Positions 22,673 to 31,528 of a DNA stretch of 33,742 bases are shown in pieces. Where the stretch lies: assembly GCA_900548255.1 (NCBI GenBank), contig URKH01000014.1:1-33742 (forward strand), in the 5' to 3' direction. Numbering within the stretch: the stretch's first letter is position 1; each line of letters begins with the position of its first letter. The notes beneath the pieces are model-generated. The model did no database searches and had not been told where the DNA came from. It saw only the letters and a program-made list of their open reading frames with translations. A program made the translations under genes and the position numbers. The DNA is from an uncultured Collinsella sp. Its GTDB lineage: Bacteria; Actinomycetota; Coriobacteriia; Coriobacteriales; Coriobacteriaceae.

Positions 22673-24055
22673 ATGCACAAGGTGTATTACCAGCCTGAGG
22701 GAATTTGGGTAGGCGACATCATGCCGTACGGCGAGGACGGCACGTTCTATCTCTATCATCAGCGTGACACGCGAAACCCCGGACCTTTCGGAGAGCCGTT
22801 TGGCTGGGCACTCGCGACAACCAAGGACTTCGTCAATTACAAAGACTTTGGCGAGAGCCTTGAGCGTGGCGGCGACGAGGAAGTCGACCAGTATGTTTAT
22901 GCCGGCACGGTGTTTAAGGTGGGCGACAAGTACCATGCGCTCTACACTGGTTGCAATCGCGATAAGGTCAAGGCACGCTTGATGAAGCAGGTTCTTCTTC
23001 ACGCAACGAGTGACGACGCCGTCAAGTGGGAGAAGAACATCGCCGAGACGCTGCTTCCGCCCCAGGAGGGTTACGATGACCGCAACTGGCGCGATCCCTT
23101 TGTGCTTTGGGATGAGGAGAACGAAGAGTACATGCTCATCCTCGGCACGCGTGTGGGCGAGGACAAGCGTCTGATGACCGGTCGTCTGGTCAAGTTCACC
23201 TCCAAGGACCTGGATACCTGGGAGTTCCAGGGCGACTGGTGGAATCCGGGCCTGTACACCATGTTCGAGATGCCTGATCTCTTTAAGATGGGCGACTGGT
23301 GGTATCTGGTGTTCTCCGAGTACAGTGATGGCAACAAGACCCGTTACCGCATGTCTCGCTCTATCAACGGTCCTTGGATCACTCCTGCGGACGATTCCTT
23401 CGATGGCCGCGCGTACTATGCCGCGCGTACCGCATTTGACGGCGAGCGCCGCGTTCTCTTTGGTTGGGTTCCTACGCGTGACGAGGGCGGCGACCCCAGC
23501 TCTTACCTGTGGGGTGGCACCTTTATGCCCCTCGAGATCGTTCAGCGTGCCGACGGAACGCTCGGCACCAAGCTTCCTGACAGCATGCTTGGCGCCTTTG
23601 GCGAGGCTAAGGCAGTCGAGGCCTTTGAGCTCTCCTGCGAGTCGGGCAAGGTCGAGCAGGTGCTCGCCGCGGATGCCGGTTCCACCTATATGCTCGATGC
23701 CGACATCGAGCTCGCCGGTGACGCTGCCGGCTTCTCGGTGAAGCTTGCCGAGGACGCCGAGTCCGGTCTTGCCTATGAGTTCCGCGCCAACCTGCGTGAG
23801 GGCAAGCTCGAGTTTACGGCGGCCCCCCAGTATCCGTGGTTCCAGGTCAACAACATGGGCCTCGAGCGTCCGTTGTTCTTTAAGGGCGAGGGCACTCATC
23901 ATGTGCGCCTGGTCGTTGACGACGATATCGCGACCATCTTTGTCGATGATGTTGCGCTTAACGCTCGATTCTGCAATAAGCAGGGCCAGGGTGTGGCGCT
24001 GACGGTCACCGACGGTACGCTTAAGTGCGCAAATGCAACGATCGCGTCTCTGTAA
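22673..24055 (+). CDS. Atypical glycoside hydrolase family 32 protein
   Basis: A 460-aa protein with a five-bladed propeller plus C-terminal beta-sandwich layout of GH32. Expected catalytic parts are altered in context: the nucleophile Asp should be Asp15 in WVGDIMPYGEDG instead of the usual WMNDPNG; the RDP motif is intact (Arg140-Asp141-Pro142 in WRDPFVLW); and the acid/base Glu199 is in EMPDLF in place of ECPDLF. It should cleave a beta-fructoside, possibly phosphorylated, brought in by the neighbouring PTS, but not necessarily sucrose since the operon also has a canonical hydrolase. No signal peptide, so cytoplasmic. First gene of the operon; AAGGAAG precedes the start. Confidence 0.85.
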   Translation: MHKVYYQPEGIWVGDIMPYGEDGTFYLYHQRDTRNPGPFGEPFGWALATTKDFVNYKDFGESLERGGDEEVDQYVYAGTVFKVGDKYHALYTGCNRDKVKARLMKQVLLHATSDDAVKWEKNIAETLLPPQEGYDDRNWRDPFVLWDEENEEYMLILGTRVGEDKRLMTGRLVKFTSKDLDTWEFQGDWWNPGLYTMFEMPDLFKMGDWWYLVFSEYSDGNKTRYRMSRSINGPWITPADDSFDGRAYYAARTAFDGERRVLFGWVPTRDEGGDPSSYLWGGTFMPLEIVQRADGTLGTKLPDSMLGAFGEAKAVEAFELSCESGKVEQVLAADAGSTYMLDADIELAGDAAGFSVKLAEDAESGLAYEFRANLREGKLEFTAAPQYPWFQVNNMGLERPLFFKGEGTHHVRLVVDDDIATIFVDDVALNARFCNKQGQGVALTVTDGTLKCANATIASL

Positions 24056-24100
24056 TGGCATCAAAACGTCTTATGATTTCGTAAAGGAATGGAGAGGAAC

Positions 24101-25552
24101 ATGGACTACAAAGTAGTGTCTCAGCAAGTCGTCGATAACGTCGGCGGTCTGGAGAACATCGAGGGCGCCACGCATTGCGTTACGCGTCTGCGTCTGGTGC
24201 TCAAGGATACGAGCAAGTACAACAAGGCCGAGCTCGAGAACATCGATGGCGTCAAGGGCGTGCTGTACAACAGCGGCCAGCTCATGATCATCTTCGGTAC
24301 CGGTACCGTCAACAAGGTTTACGATGAGTTTATGGCTCTGACGGGCGTTAAGGAGATCAGCGCTTCCGAGGTCAAGGGCGCCGAGGCGGACAAGAAGGGC
24401 AAGTTCTTCTCGGTCCTCAAGGTATTCTCGGACATCTTTATCCCCATCATTCCCGCTTTCGTCGGCGCTGCTATCATCATCGGCCTTAAGTCGCTGATCG
24501 TTGCCAACGGCCTCTTTGGCATGGAGGGCAGCCTCGCCGATCACAGCGAGTTCCTCAAGAACCTCGCAAGCTTCTTTGCCATTATCGCCACCACCTTCGA
24601 CTACCTACCTGTCCTGGTTATGTACAGCGCGGTCAAGCGTTTTGGCGGTAACCCGATCCTGGGCATCCTCGTCGGTATCGTCATGGTTCACCCGAGCCTT
24701 ATGAACCGTAACACGTTCGTTATGGACCCGACGGGTGCTGAGTACTGGAACTTCGGTCCGCTCTCCATTCCCATGGTTGCTTTCCAGGGCGGCGTGTTCC
24801 CTGCAATCCTGACTGCCTGGTTTATGGCCAAGGTCGAGAAGATTGCCCAGAAGTACATCCCCGAGGTCGTTTCGTTCGTCTTTGTCCCGACCGTTACCCT
24901 GATTCTTGCTAACGTCGCCCTGTTCACCGTGTTCGGCCCGCTCGGCAACCTGATCGGCGACGTCCTCGCCGGCGTAATCGATATCCTGTACAACAGGATG
25001 GGCGTCTTCGGTGCCTTTGTCTTTGCCGCATTCCTGCAGCCGCTCGTCGTTACCGGTACGCATCAGTTCATCCAGGGTATCGAGGCAAACCTCGTTGCCA
25101 CGACTGGCTTCAACTACATCCAGGCAATCTGGTCGGTTTCCATCATCGCCCAGGGCGGCGGCGCCATCGGCATGTACCTCATTCACAAGAAGCATTCCAA
25201 AGAGCGCAACATCTGCATGTCGTCCTTTATCCCGACGCTGGTCGGTATCTCCGAGCCCGCAATCTTTGCTGCAAACATGCGCTACTCGATCATCCCGTTC
25301 ATCTGCGCTTGCATCGGTGCAGGCTGCGGCGGTGCCTTCGTGAAGCTCTTTGAGGTGCGCGCCATCGGTCAGGGTCTGACCGGCGTGCTTGGCCTGCTCA
25401 TCGTTACGCCCGAGACGCTCGTGTGGTATGTGGCTGGCAATCTCATCGCCTTCATCGTGCCGATCGTCTTGATCTTTGCCTACAACAAGGCAAAGGGCGT
25501 GCCGACCACCGATGAAGAGGGCGCTGGCGCTGGCTTCGACGTTAGCTTCTAG
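24101..25552 (+). CDS. scrA: PTS sugar transporter EIIBC, sucrose/beta-glucoside group
   Basis: A 483-aa permease that phosphorylates its sugar on entry. The EIIB domain has its phospho-Cys26 in GATHCVTRLRL; the EIIC domain (about 105-470) has some ten TM segments, the GISEPAIF motif at 382-389 and HQFIQGIEANL. No EIIA domain is attached, so an EIIA from elsewhere (glucose type) must serve. The start at 24101 follows GGAGAGG; an ATG 12 bases earlier has poorer spacing. Flanked by two GH32 genes, so sucrose or a small fructan is the likely substrate; trehalose or beta-glucosides are less likely. Confidence 0.88.
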   Translation: MDYKVVSQQVVDNVGGLENIEGATHCVTRLRLVLKDTSKYNKAELENIDGVKGVLYNSGQLMIIFGTGTVNKVYDEFMALTGVKEISASEVKGAEADKKGKFFSVLKVFSDIFIPIIPAFVGAAIIIGLKSLIVANGLFGMEGSLADHSEFLKNLASFFAIIATTFDYLPVLVMYSAVKRFGGNPILGILVGIVMVHPSLMNRNTFVMDPTGAEYWNFGPLSIPMVAFQGGVFPAILTAWFMAKVEKIAQKYIPEVVSFVFVPTVTLILANVALFTVFGPLGNLIGDVLAGVIDILYNRMGVFGAFVFAAFLQPLVVTGTHQFIQGIEANLVATTGFNYIQAIWSVSIIAQGGGAIGMYLIHKKHSKERNICMSSFIPTLVGISEPAIFAANMRYSIIPFICACIGAGCGGAFVKLFEVRAIGQGLTGVLGLLIVTPETLVWYVAGNLIAFIVPIVLIFAYNKAKGVPTTDEEGAGAGFDVSF

Positions 25553-25595
25553 TTGAGCCGTTCAGCGTAATGTGCGGATAAGTCCATTTGGGGAA

Positions 25596-25628
25596 GGGCG
25601 TTCGGCTCGTGTGAGTCGAGCGTCCTTT
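25596..25628 (+). terminator. Hairpin between the PTS gene and scrB
   Basis: GGGCGTTCGGCTC (25596-25608) can pair with GAGTCGAGCGTCC (25613-25625) in RNA when three G-U pairs are counted, followed by TTT. Probably a partial terminator that lowers expression of the last gene. Confidence 0.5.
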
Positions 25629-25647
25629 CCTATAGACGAGAAGGTCA

Positions 25648-27096
25648 ATGGCGATGTTTAATCAAAAAAACAAGGTGATGCGTGCGGACTATGAGCAGTG
25701 GCGTGCCGGACAGGATGAGACGGCGGCTCGCATCGCGTCCGACCCCGATAGGCTTTTGTTCCATGTGGAGCCTGAGCTTGGCTGGCTCAACGACCCCAAT
25801 GGTTTGGTTCAGATTGGTGATACGTATCACATCTATCATCAATACGATCCGTTCGATGCTGCGCATGGCGGTCCAGTGCTTTGGAACCATCTGGCGACAA
25901 AGGATTTTGTGACGTACGAGAATCACGGTCCCGTGCTGTTCCCCGATTCCGATTTGGATTCGAGTGGAGCGTATTCTGGTTCTGCCTTTGTACGTGATGG
26001 CAAGATTCACTACTTCTATACCGGCAACGTTAAGCATTTTGACCGTGATGATTACGACTACGTGTTGACGGGCCGTGAGCAAAACCAGATTCATATGGTT
26101 GCCGAGAATCCCGACGAATTGGGCGAGAAGCGCATAGCTGTTGGGCCGGTCGATTACCCCGACGATATCGGTACGCACGTGCGCGACCCCAAGATCCTTG
26201 AACACGACGGTATCTACTACATGGTTCTGGGCGCTCGTACGAAAGACGACCGTAGCTGCGTGCTTGTCTATACCTCGCGCAATCTTGAGGACTGGAGCTA
26301 TGCGACGCGCATTGAGTTGGGCGAGAAGTTTGGCTTTATGTGGGAGTGCCCCGATCTGTTTGAGCTCGATGGCGAGCTTATTCTCGTTTGCTGTCCGCAG
26401 GGTGTGCCTGCCGATGGTTGGCGTTACCGCAATCCGCATCAGTGCGTGTGGTTCCCCATCGAGGCCGATTGGGAGGCGCCGAGCTTTAAAATCGTCGGGA
26501 AGGGCATGCCCCCGATGGTCGATGCCGGTTTTGATTTCTATGCCCCGCAGTCCTTTGAGGACGCTGCGGGTCGGCGTTTGATGATCGGATGGTCGGGTTG
26601 CCCCGATGCGACGACAGAAAGCCCGACGGCGGCGCGCGGGTGGCAGTGCGCGCTGACGATGCCGAGAGAGCTGAGCATGCGCGGCGGCAAGCTCTGCCAG
26701 TGGCCGGCGCACGAGATTGAGAGGATGCGCGGCGATTGCGTTCGTGCTGTAGGCGGTGAGACCGTTGAGGAGCCGGGACGCCTGTTTGATGTCGTGGTTT
26801 CCTGCGAGGGAGCCAAGATGATCGAGCTCGAAATCCGCAAGGGTGTCTTTGTGCGTTATACGGACGGGATGCTTGCCCTCGATATGGGCGACGAAGGCTA
26901 TGGACGCGACCAGAGGTCGATCGAGCTCGGCGAACTTCGCGACCTGCGCGTGCTTTCGGACACTACGATGGTCGAGATTTTTGCCAACGGTGGCGAGGCG
27001 GCACTTACGAGCCGTACCTATTCGCCGGCGGTTCCGGCGATGGCGCTGAACGCCGAGGGTGCGGCGTCGATGGATTTCTACCGCCTCGCTCATTAA
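25648..27096 (+). CDS. scrB: Sucrose-6-phosphate hydrolase, GH32
   Basis: A 482-aa enzyme that should split sucrose 6-phosphate delivered by the PTS into glucose 6-phosphate and fructose. All three canonical GH32 motifs are present: WLNDPNG (46-52, nucleophile Asp49), VRDP (about 178-181) and ECPDLF (Glu233 as acid/base). The C-terminal sandwich includes VEIFANGG. No signal peptide. GAGAAGG is six bases before the start. Last gene of the operon, and its codon use is less C-ending than the first GH32 gene, so the two are not recent duplicates. Confidence 0.92.
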   Translation: MAMFNQKNKVMRADYEQWRAGQDETAARIASDPDRLLFHVEPELGWLNDPNGLVQIGDTYHIYHQYDPFDAAHGGPVLWNHLATKDFVTYENHGPVLFPDSDLDSSGAYSGSAFVRDGKIHYFYTGNVKHFDRDDYDYVLTGREQNQIHMVAENPDELGEKRIAVGPVDYPDDIGTHVRDPKILEHDGIYYMVLGARTKDDRSCVLVYTSRNLEDWSYATRIELGEKFGFMWECPDLFELDGELILVCCPQGVPADGWRYRNPHQCVWFPIEADWEAPSFKIVGKGMPPMVDAGFDFYAPQSFEDAAGRRLMIGWSGCPDATTESPTAARGWQCALTMPRELSMRGGKLCQWPAHEIERMRGDCVRAVGGETVEEPGRLFDVVVSCEGAKMIELEIRKGVFVRYTDGMLALDMGDEGYGRDQRSIELGELRDLRVLSDTTMVEIFANGGEAALTSRTYSPAVPAMALNAEGAASMDFYRLAH

Positions 27097-27248
27097 CCGT
27101 GCATGGAGCACGATTGGACTTGTTGGGCGGAATGTGTCGCAGTTGCCGCGGCCAGCTACCGCTTATCGCGTATAGCGACCGTTTGCGGAATAAGTAACAC
27201 TCCTTAATAAACCGTGTAGAATCTCAGATAAGCACGGAGTTTTCCAGG

Positions 27249-27290
27249 GAGACGCTGTCCTTTGTTGTGTGCAAGGGACGGCGTCTCTTT
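27249..27290 (+). terminator. Terminator after scrB
   Basis: GAGACGCTGTCC (27249-27260) pairs with GGACGGCGTCTC (27276-27287), followed by TTT. It is 150 bases beyond the scrB stop; a TAGAAT at about 27220 could be a -10 of another transcript, so it might equally be a leader hairpin of the next gene. Confidence 0.6.
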
Positions 27291-27373
27291 GGCGCTTGGA
27301 GGCCGTTCTACAGCAGGACGGTGGACGTGCGTCATATATTAAAAAACCAACGTCGAGATGGGTCGTGATAAGA

Positions 27374-28228
27374 ATGGGCAAGTATGTAATCGTGGTTGAG
27401 TCTGGGTCGGATGTGACGCCAGAGCTCTGCGAGCGCTACGGCATCGTGCGCGTGCCCATGCATGTCACGATTGGTGACGAGACCGTCGAGGACGGCTCGA
27501 TCGATCCGCTCGAGATTTATTCGCGCTGCAACGAGTTTGGTGTGATGCCCAAGACCAGTGGCTGTTCGCCAGCGGATTATGCGTATGTGTACGACCGCAT
27601 CCATGCCGAGCAACCCGACGCGACTATTTTGCATCTTGCATATTCCGAGGCCACGACCTGTTCGCATCAGTCCTCTAAGATTGCGGCTCAGGGGCGCGAC
27701 TACGTGTTCTCCATGGACACGCGCTTTGTCTCGGTGGGCCAGTCGCTCGTTGTCGTCGAGACCGCCAAATACATCGAGGCTCACCCCGATGTCACCGTCG
27801 ACGAAATCTTTGCATTTACGAACTCCGTCATGGACCGCGTGCTGCTGGGCTTTGTTCCTACGGACCTTGCCTTCCTTAAGGCGGGCGGTCGCTTGTCCAA
27901 CGTCGCGTTCCTGGGCGCCCATCTGCTCAAGATTAAGCCCTGCATTGAGGTGACGGGTGGTAAGTTCGTGGCGACCAAGAAGTTCCGCGGCTCTATGCTC
28001 AAGTGCGCCCGTGCCTTTATTGATCACATGGTAGAGAAGGGCGAGATCGACTACTCGCATATTGGCCTGGCGTATTCGGTAGGCCTTTCCGAGGAATTGC
28101 GCGACGACATGGAAGTCTATGCGCACGGCCTGGGCTTTAAGGACGTTACCTGGACTCAGGTCGGCGGCGTCATCTCGAGCCATTGCGGCCCGACCGCCTT
28201 CGGCGCGGTGCTCACACTCAAGGCGTAA
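27374..28228 (+). CDS. DegV-family fatty-acid-binding protein
   Basis: A 284-aa protein of the DegV (FakB) family, which hold a fatty acid for phosphorylation by the kinase FakA. Seen are an N-terminal IVVESGSDVTPELCERYGI, the PKTSGCSPADY segment with the conserved T-S, SEATTCSHQSSK, MDTRFVSVGQSLVV, and FLKAGGRLSNVAFLGAHLLKIKPCIEV. The start at 27374 is chosen because it begins the fold; 35 further in-frame codons upstream have no similarity. The ribosome site is weak (GATAAGA). No FakA gene is adjacent. Some DegV proteins have unknown ligands. Confidence 0.9.
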   Translation: MGKYVIVVESGSDVTPELCERYGIVRVPMHVTIGDETVEDGSIDPLEIYSRCNEFGVMPKTSGCSPADYAYVYDRIHAEQPDATILHLAYSEATTCSHQSSKIAAQGRDYVFSMDTRFVSVGQSLVVVETAKYIEAHPDVTVDEIFAFTNSVMDRVLLGFVPTDLAFLKAGGRLSNVAFLGAHLLKIKPCIEVTGGKFVATKKFRGSMLKCARAFIDHMVEKGEIDYSHIGLAYSVGLSEELRDDMEVYAHGLGFKDVTWTQVGGVISSHCGPTAFGAVLTLKA

Positions 28229-28260
28229 AGGCCTGGCGTCTATCGATATCTATTGCCACG

Positions 28261-28293
28261 GCGGCGGGCGGGTTGCGATAACCCTCCCGCCGC
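28261..28293 (+). terminator. Hairpin after the degV gene
   Basis: GCGGCGGGcGGGTT (28261-28274) pairs with AACCCtCCCGCCGC (28280-28293) with a five-base loop. It lacks a good T-run (CTCTTGCG). Confidence 0.65.
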
Positions 28294-28416
28294 TCTTGCG
28301 TGAGGTCAAATAGAACAATCCAATTGACCGCTAAACCATTTCACCATCATGCGTATGGGCTAGAATGGCTCTGGCATTTTAATTGGTTGCACCCAAGGAG
28401 AGGCAAGGTAGCGCGA

Positions 28417-29235
28417 ATGGCAGAAATGACGCTTGAGGGTGTGGACGCTCGTCCCGAGGACTCTGCGTTTGCCCTTGGCCGCGTGCATTCAATCGAGACG
28501 ATGGGAACGGTCGACGGACCCGGCATCCGCTTTGTGGTGTTTGTCCAAGGCTGTCCCATGCGCTGCGCGTATTGCCACAATCCCGATACCTGGTCGGTCA
28601 ACGGCGGCACGATGGTGACCGTCGAGCACCTCATGGATGAGTTCCAGAGTAACCACGAGTTCTATCGCAGCGGCGGAATTACGGTGTCCGGCGGCGAGCC
28701 GCTCCTACAGCCTGAGTTTTTGGCCGACCTGTTCCGTGCAATGCACAACAACCCCGATGGCCGCGTGCATACCTGCTTGGACAGCTGCGGCTATGCGTTC
28801 GATCCCAACCACCCCGAGAAGTTCGATGCCGTTCTCAACGAGACCGACATGGTGCTGCTCGACATCAAGCATGCCGATCCGGCTGAGCATAAAAAGCTGA
28901 CCGGTTGCGATCCCGCACGCATCTTGGCGTTTGGCGATGAGCTTGCACGTCGCAAGATCAAGGTCGTTATCCGCCACGTGGTGGTGCCCGGCATTACCGA
29001 CACGGTGGAGGAGTGCGAGGCGCTCGGTCGTCTGATCGCTCCATGGCACAACGTGGTGGGCCTGGAAATGCTGCCGTATCACACCATGGGTGTCGCCAAG
29101 TACGAGCAACTGGGCATTCCCTATAAGCTTGAGGGCGTGCCCCAGATGGATACCGCGCGCATGCCCGAGCTGCGCAACGCCGTCATGACGGGCATGAAAA
29201 AGCGCCGCGCCGAACTCAAAAACGCCATCGGCTAG
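28417..29235 (+). CDS. pflA: Pyruvate formate-lyase activating enzyme (radical SAM)
   Basis: A 272-aa radical S-adenosylmethionine enzyme that makes the glycyl radical on PFL. The iron-sulphur motif is CPMRCAYC (CxxxCxxC) followed by HNPDTW, after the family's VHSIETMGTVDGPGIRFVVF; the SAM region GGITVSGGEPLLQPEF and DIKHADPAEHKKLTGC follow. The start at 28417 is about eight bases after AAGG; upstream codons show no similarity. It lies 7.3 kb from the PFL genes, with the sucrose operon and degV in between. Its target here should be the 83-aa radical protein at 20815, making it an activator of a two-chain PFL. Confidence 0.93.
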   Translation: MAEMTLEGVDARPEDSAFALGRVHSIETMGTVDGPGIRFVVFVQGCPMRCAYCHNPDTWSVNGGTMVTVEHLMDEFQSNHEFYRSGGITVSGGEPLLQPEFLADLFRAMHNNPDGRVHTCLDSCGYAFDPNHPEKFDAVLNETDMVLLDIKHADPAEHKKLTGCDPARILAFGDELARRKIKVVIRHVVVPGITDTVEECEALGRLIAPWHNVVGLEMLPYHTMGVAKYEQLGIPYKLEGVPQMDTARMPELRNAVMTGMKKRRAELKNAIG

Positions 29236-29260
29236 CGAGCCATTTTCGCTCCCCAAAGGC

Positions 29261-29287
29261 ACTCATTGGGGACAGACTTAAATGAGT
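29261..29287. repeat. GGGACAG-loop hairpin
   Basis: ACTCATT (29261-29267) and AATGAGT (29281-29287) flank GGGGACAGACTTA. It has the same loop as the other GGGACAG hairpins but an unrelated stem. Confidence 0.5.
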
Positions 29288-29326
29288 ACCCCTGGGCACC
29301 AAGTTGATTGCCAAAGAGCCCCGTCA

Positions 29327-29393
29327 AGTTGCGGTGGAATAGTTCTTGTTTTTCGGCTTATGCCGTCCAAACAGGAACTATTTCACCGCAACT
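29327..29393. repeat. Long imperfect palindrome before the beta-lactamase-like gene
   Basis: A 25-base arm (29327-29351, containing TTGCGGTG and ATAGTTC) pairs with 29369-29393 with about three mismatches. There is no T-run. The rest of 29288-29551 shows no gene. Confidence 0.65.
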
Positions 29394-29551
29394 GCGTTTT
29401 GGGTAGAGATGTGCAACAGAATTGGCAAAAATGCATAGAAACGCTTGTGGTTTCTTTAAAGACACCTTAAACGCCACTGAATATCTTTGGAAAGAAATGC
29501 CTGCTCGGTATCATGCTGCTCGTATATAAACGGTAGCAGTCAGGAGACCAC

Positions 29552-30670
29552 GTGCGAAACATCGCATCGCGGGACGAGTATGTGCCGCAGCATGGCAGCA
29601 GATATAAGACGAAGGACACGTCTTCGCGTGGCCTTGCCGACACTCGCATCCGCGTGAGGAAGATTGCCGCCATTGGGATGCTAACGTCGGCGGTTATTAT
29701 CCTCGGAATTACCGCCAAAACCTACGCGTCGGAGCGAATGGCACACTCAGATGCGTCAACGGTACAGACGCAAAACAAAAAGGTCTCTGAATCTAAAGTC
29801 ACCGCAAGTCAAACCCTGTCGACAGCGAACCTCAAGACGGGGCTTTCGAAGGCGGACTTTAACGATATTCCCTCAGGCGATACCGTGCAGACCTTCTCGC
29901 TGGTTGATGACCAGATCCTCGCCCTGGAGGATGAGAACCTCGCCGCACTCCAGAATGCGCTTGACCAGGCGCAGGAGCTGGGCGATGTGGGCGTGGTGTT
30001 TTACGACCTGTCGAGCGGTAAGGGCGTGACGTATAACGCTGATGTCGAGGTGTACGGTGCGAGTAGCTACAAGGCACTCTATGCGTTGTACATTTGCGAA
30101 TCTCTGGTCGAGACGGGCCAGGTTTCACTCGATGACTCCCTTGGCACCTATGGTGGCTACAACATGGGTTGGCAGACGGTACGCGACTTGATCGAGGCTG
30201 CGGTCGTTTATTCAGACAACGATTCGTTTATTGCGTTACGTGCGGCGTTTGACCGTGTCGGTTACGAGGATTGGATTGTCGGTCTTGGCATCGATTACGA
30301 TACGGCACTGGATCCGATGAGTGATTTTCCGACCTACTGCCCGCGCACTTCTGCGAGGTTATGGCGTGAGATGAGCGAGTATCTGAGCATGGATACCGAG
30401 ACTTCACAGTGGTTGTCGGGCCTTCTGACATCAACATCGCGCTCGTTTATTCGCGATGGCATTGCGGACGAGCAGGTTTTGGTGCGCAACAAGGCAGGCT
30501 GGATTAGCGAGGATGGTTACTATTCGACATGCGATGCAGGCCTCATCGACATCGATGGCCGTACCTATGTCATGAGCGTCATGACATCGATGCCATGGAG
30601 TGACCGTTCGAGCGAGGTTACGGCCGCGATTGCAAAGGCTCTGTTTGATACGCGAGCTGCACTGGCTTAG
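29552..30670 (+). CDS. Membrane-anchored serine hydrolase, class A beta-lactamase fold
   Basis: A 372-aa protein with a basic cytoplasmic N-terminus, one TM helix (about 37-59) and a low-complexity Ser/Thr/Lys linker, then an extracellular domain with the penicillin-recognising motifs: SxxK as Ser171-Ser-Tyr-Lys174 in GASSYKALY, SDN at 221-223, and KAG (in RNKAGWI) in the place of KTG. This set is seen in housekeeping serine hydrolases of Gram-positive bacteria more than in true resistance enzymes. A cell-wall or peptide hydrolase role is likely; resistance cannot be inferred. The start is GTG at 29552, six bases after AGGAG. Confidence 0.82.
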   Translation: MRNIASRDEYVPQHGSRYKTKDTSSRGLADTRIRVRKIAAIGMLTSAVIILGITAKTYASERMAHSDASTVQTQNKKVSESKVTASQTLSTANLKTGLSKADFNDIPSGDTVQTFSLVDDQILALEDENLAALQNALDQAQELGDVGVVFYDLSSGKGVTYNADVEVYGASSYKALYALYICESLVETGQVSLDDSLGTYGGYNMGWQTVRDLIEAAVVYSDNDSFIALRAAFDRVGYEDWIVGLGIDYDTALDPMSDFPTYCPRTSARLWREMSEYLSMDTETSQWLSGLLTSTSRSFIRDGIADEQVLVRNKAGWISEDGYYSTCDAGLIDIDGRTYVMSVMTSMPWSDRSSEVTAAIAKALFDTRAALA

Positions 30671-30748
30671 CGTGTTCGTTTGGCGAGGTCAAACAAAATG
30701 CTGGTACCATACCTTGGTTGAGAATTTCGTATAGGTTTGGGGAATGGT

Positions 30749-31489
30749 ATGGCTACCATCGCGATTATCGGTGCGCTCGAAAAAGAGATCATGCAGATTA
30801 AGGAAGAGCTGAGCGACGTTTGCGAGGCACGGGAGGCAGGCTTGACCGTTGTGAGCGGTGAGCTCGACGACCTGACAGTTGTCGCCACAACGGCGGGCAT
30901 GGGCACGGTGAACGCCGCGGCGGCAACGCAGCATCTCATCAGCAAATATGCCCCGCAGGCCGTTGTGTTTTCGGGCATTGCGGGCGGCCTAAATCCTAAG
31001 CTCCATATTAACGACGTGGTTATAGGCAAGTGCCTGCGCTATCTCGATACCGACACGGCGCTCATCGCCGAGTCGGCGCCGGGGCTCGAGGAGTTTGTCT
31101 CGACGCCGGCGTTGGCTGATGTTGCCGCCGCCGTGCTTGCCGAGCATGGGTTTGTGGACGTATCGCTGGATGTGGCGGCTGCGGAGAAGGACCCCAAGCA
31201 GTTCCTGTGTGGCACTATCGCCACGGGTGACCGCTTTGTTACGGGTGACGCCATGCGTAACGCTGCGATTGAGGCCACGCATGCCGATTGCGTCGAGATG
31301 GAGGGCGCGGCAATTGCGCACATCGCGGCCAAGAATGGTGTCGATTGCCTGGTGCTGCGCGCTATCAGCGATAATTGCGACGAGGCATATGACGCGTTTT
31401 GCGAGCGCGAGTTCGATCTGGATGAGCACGCTCGCACCGCGAGCGGCATCACGCTTGACATCGTTCGTCGTATCGCCGCCGCGCAATAG
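30749..31489 (+). CDS. mtnN: 5'-methylthioadenosine/S-adenosylhomocysteine nucleosidase
   Basis: A 246-aa enzyme that removes adenine from MTA, SAH and 5'-deoxyadenosine. Motifs are IIGALEKEI at the N-terminus with the catalytic Glu11, VFSGIAGGLNPKLHINDVVIG, ATGDRFV, VEMEGAAIAHIA, and RAISDN with the catalytic Asp. The start at 30749 follows GGGGA and begins the family's first strand. In this setting it clears 5'-deoxyadenosine, which inhibits radical SAM enzymes such as PflA and is made by them. Not in an obvious operon; engB follows at a 39-base gap. Confidence 0.92.
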   Translation: MATIAIIGALEKEIMQIKEELSDVCEAREAGLTVVSGELDDLTVVATTAGMGTVNAAAATQHLISKYAPQAVVFSGIAGGLNPKLHINDVVIGKCLRYLDTDTALIAESAPGLEEFVSTPALADVAAAVLAEHGFVDVSLDVAAAEKDPKQFLCGTIATGDRFVTGDAMRNAAIEATHADCVEMEGAAIAHIAAKNGVDCLVLRAISDNCDEAYDAFCEREFDLDEHARTASGITLDIVRRIAAAQ

Positions 31490-31528
31490 CACGCCCGTTT
31501 TGTAAAAACCTACGACCAAGGAGTGTCC

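Noticed and set aside
29552..30670. Antibiotic-resistance beta-lactamase
   Set aside because: It has a membrane anchor and KAG instead of KTG, and no mobile context; a housekeeping hydrolase is likelier.
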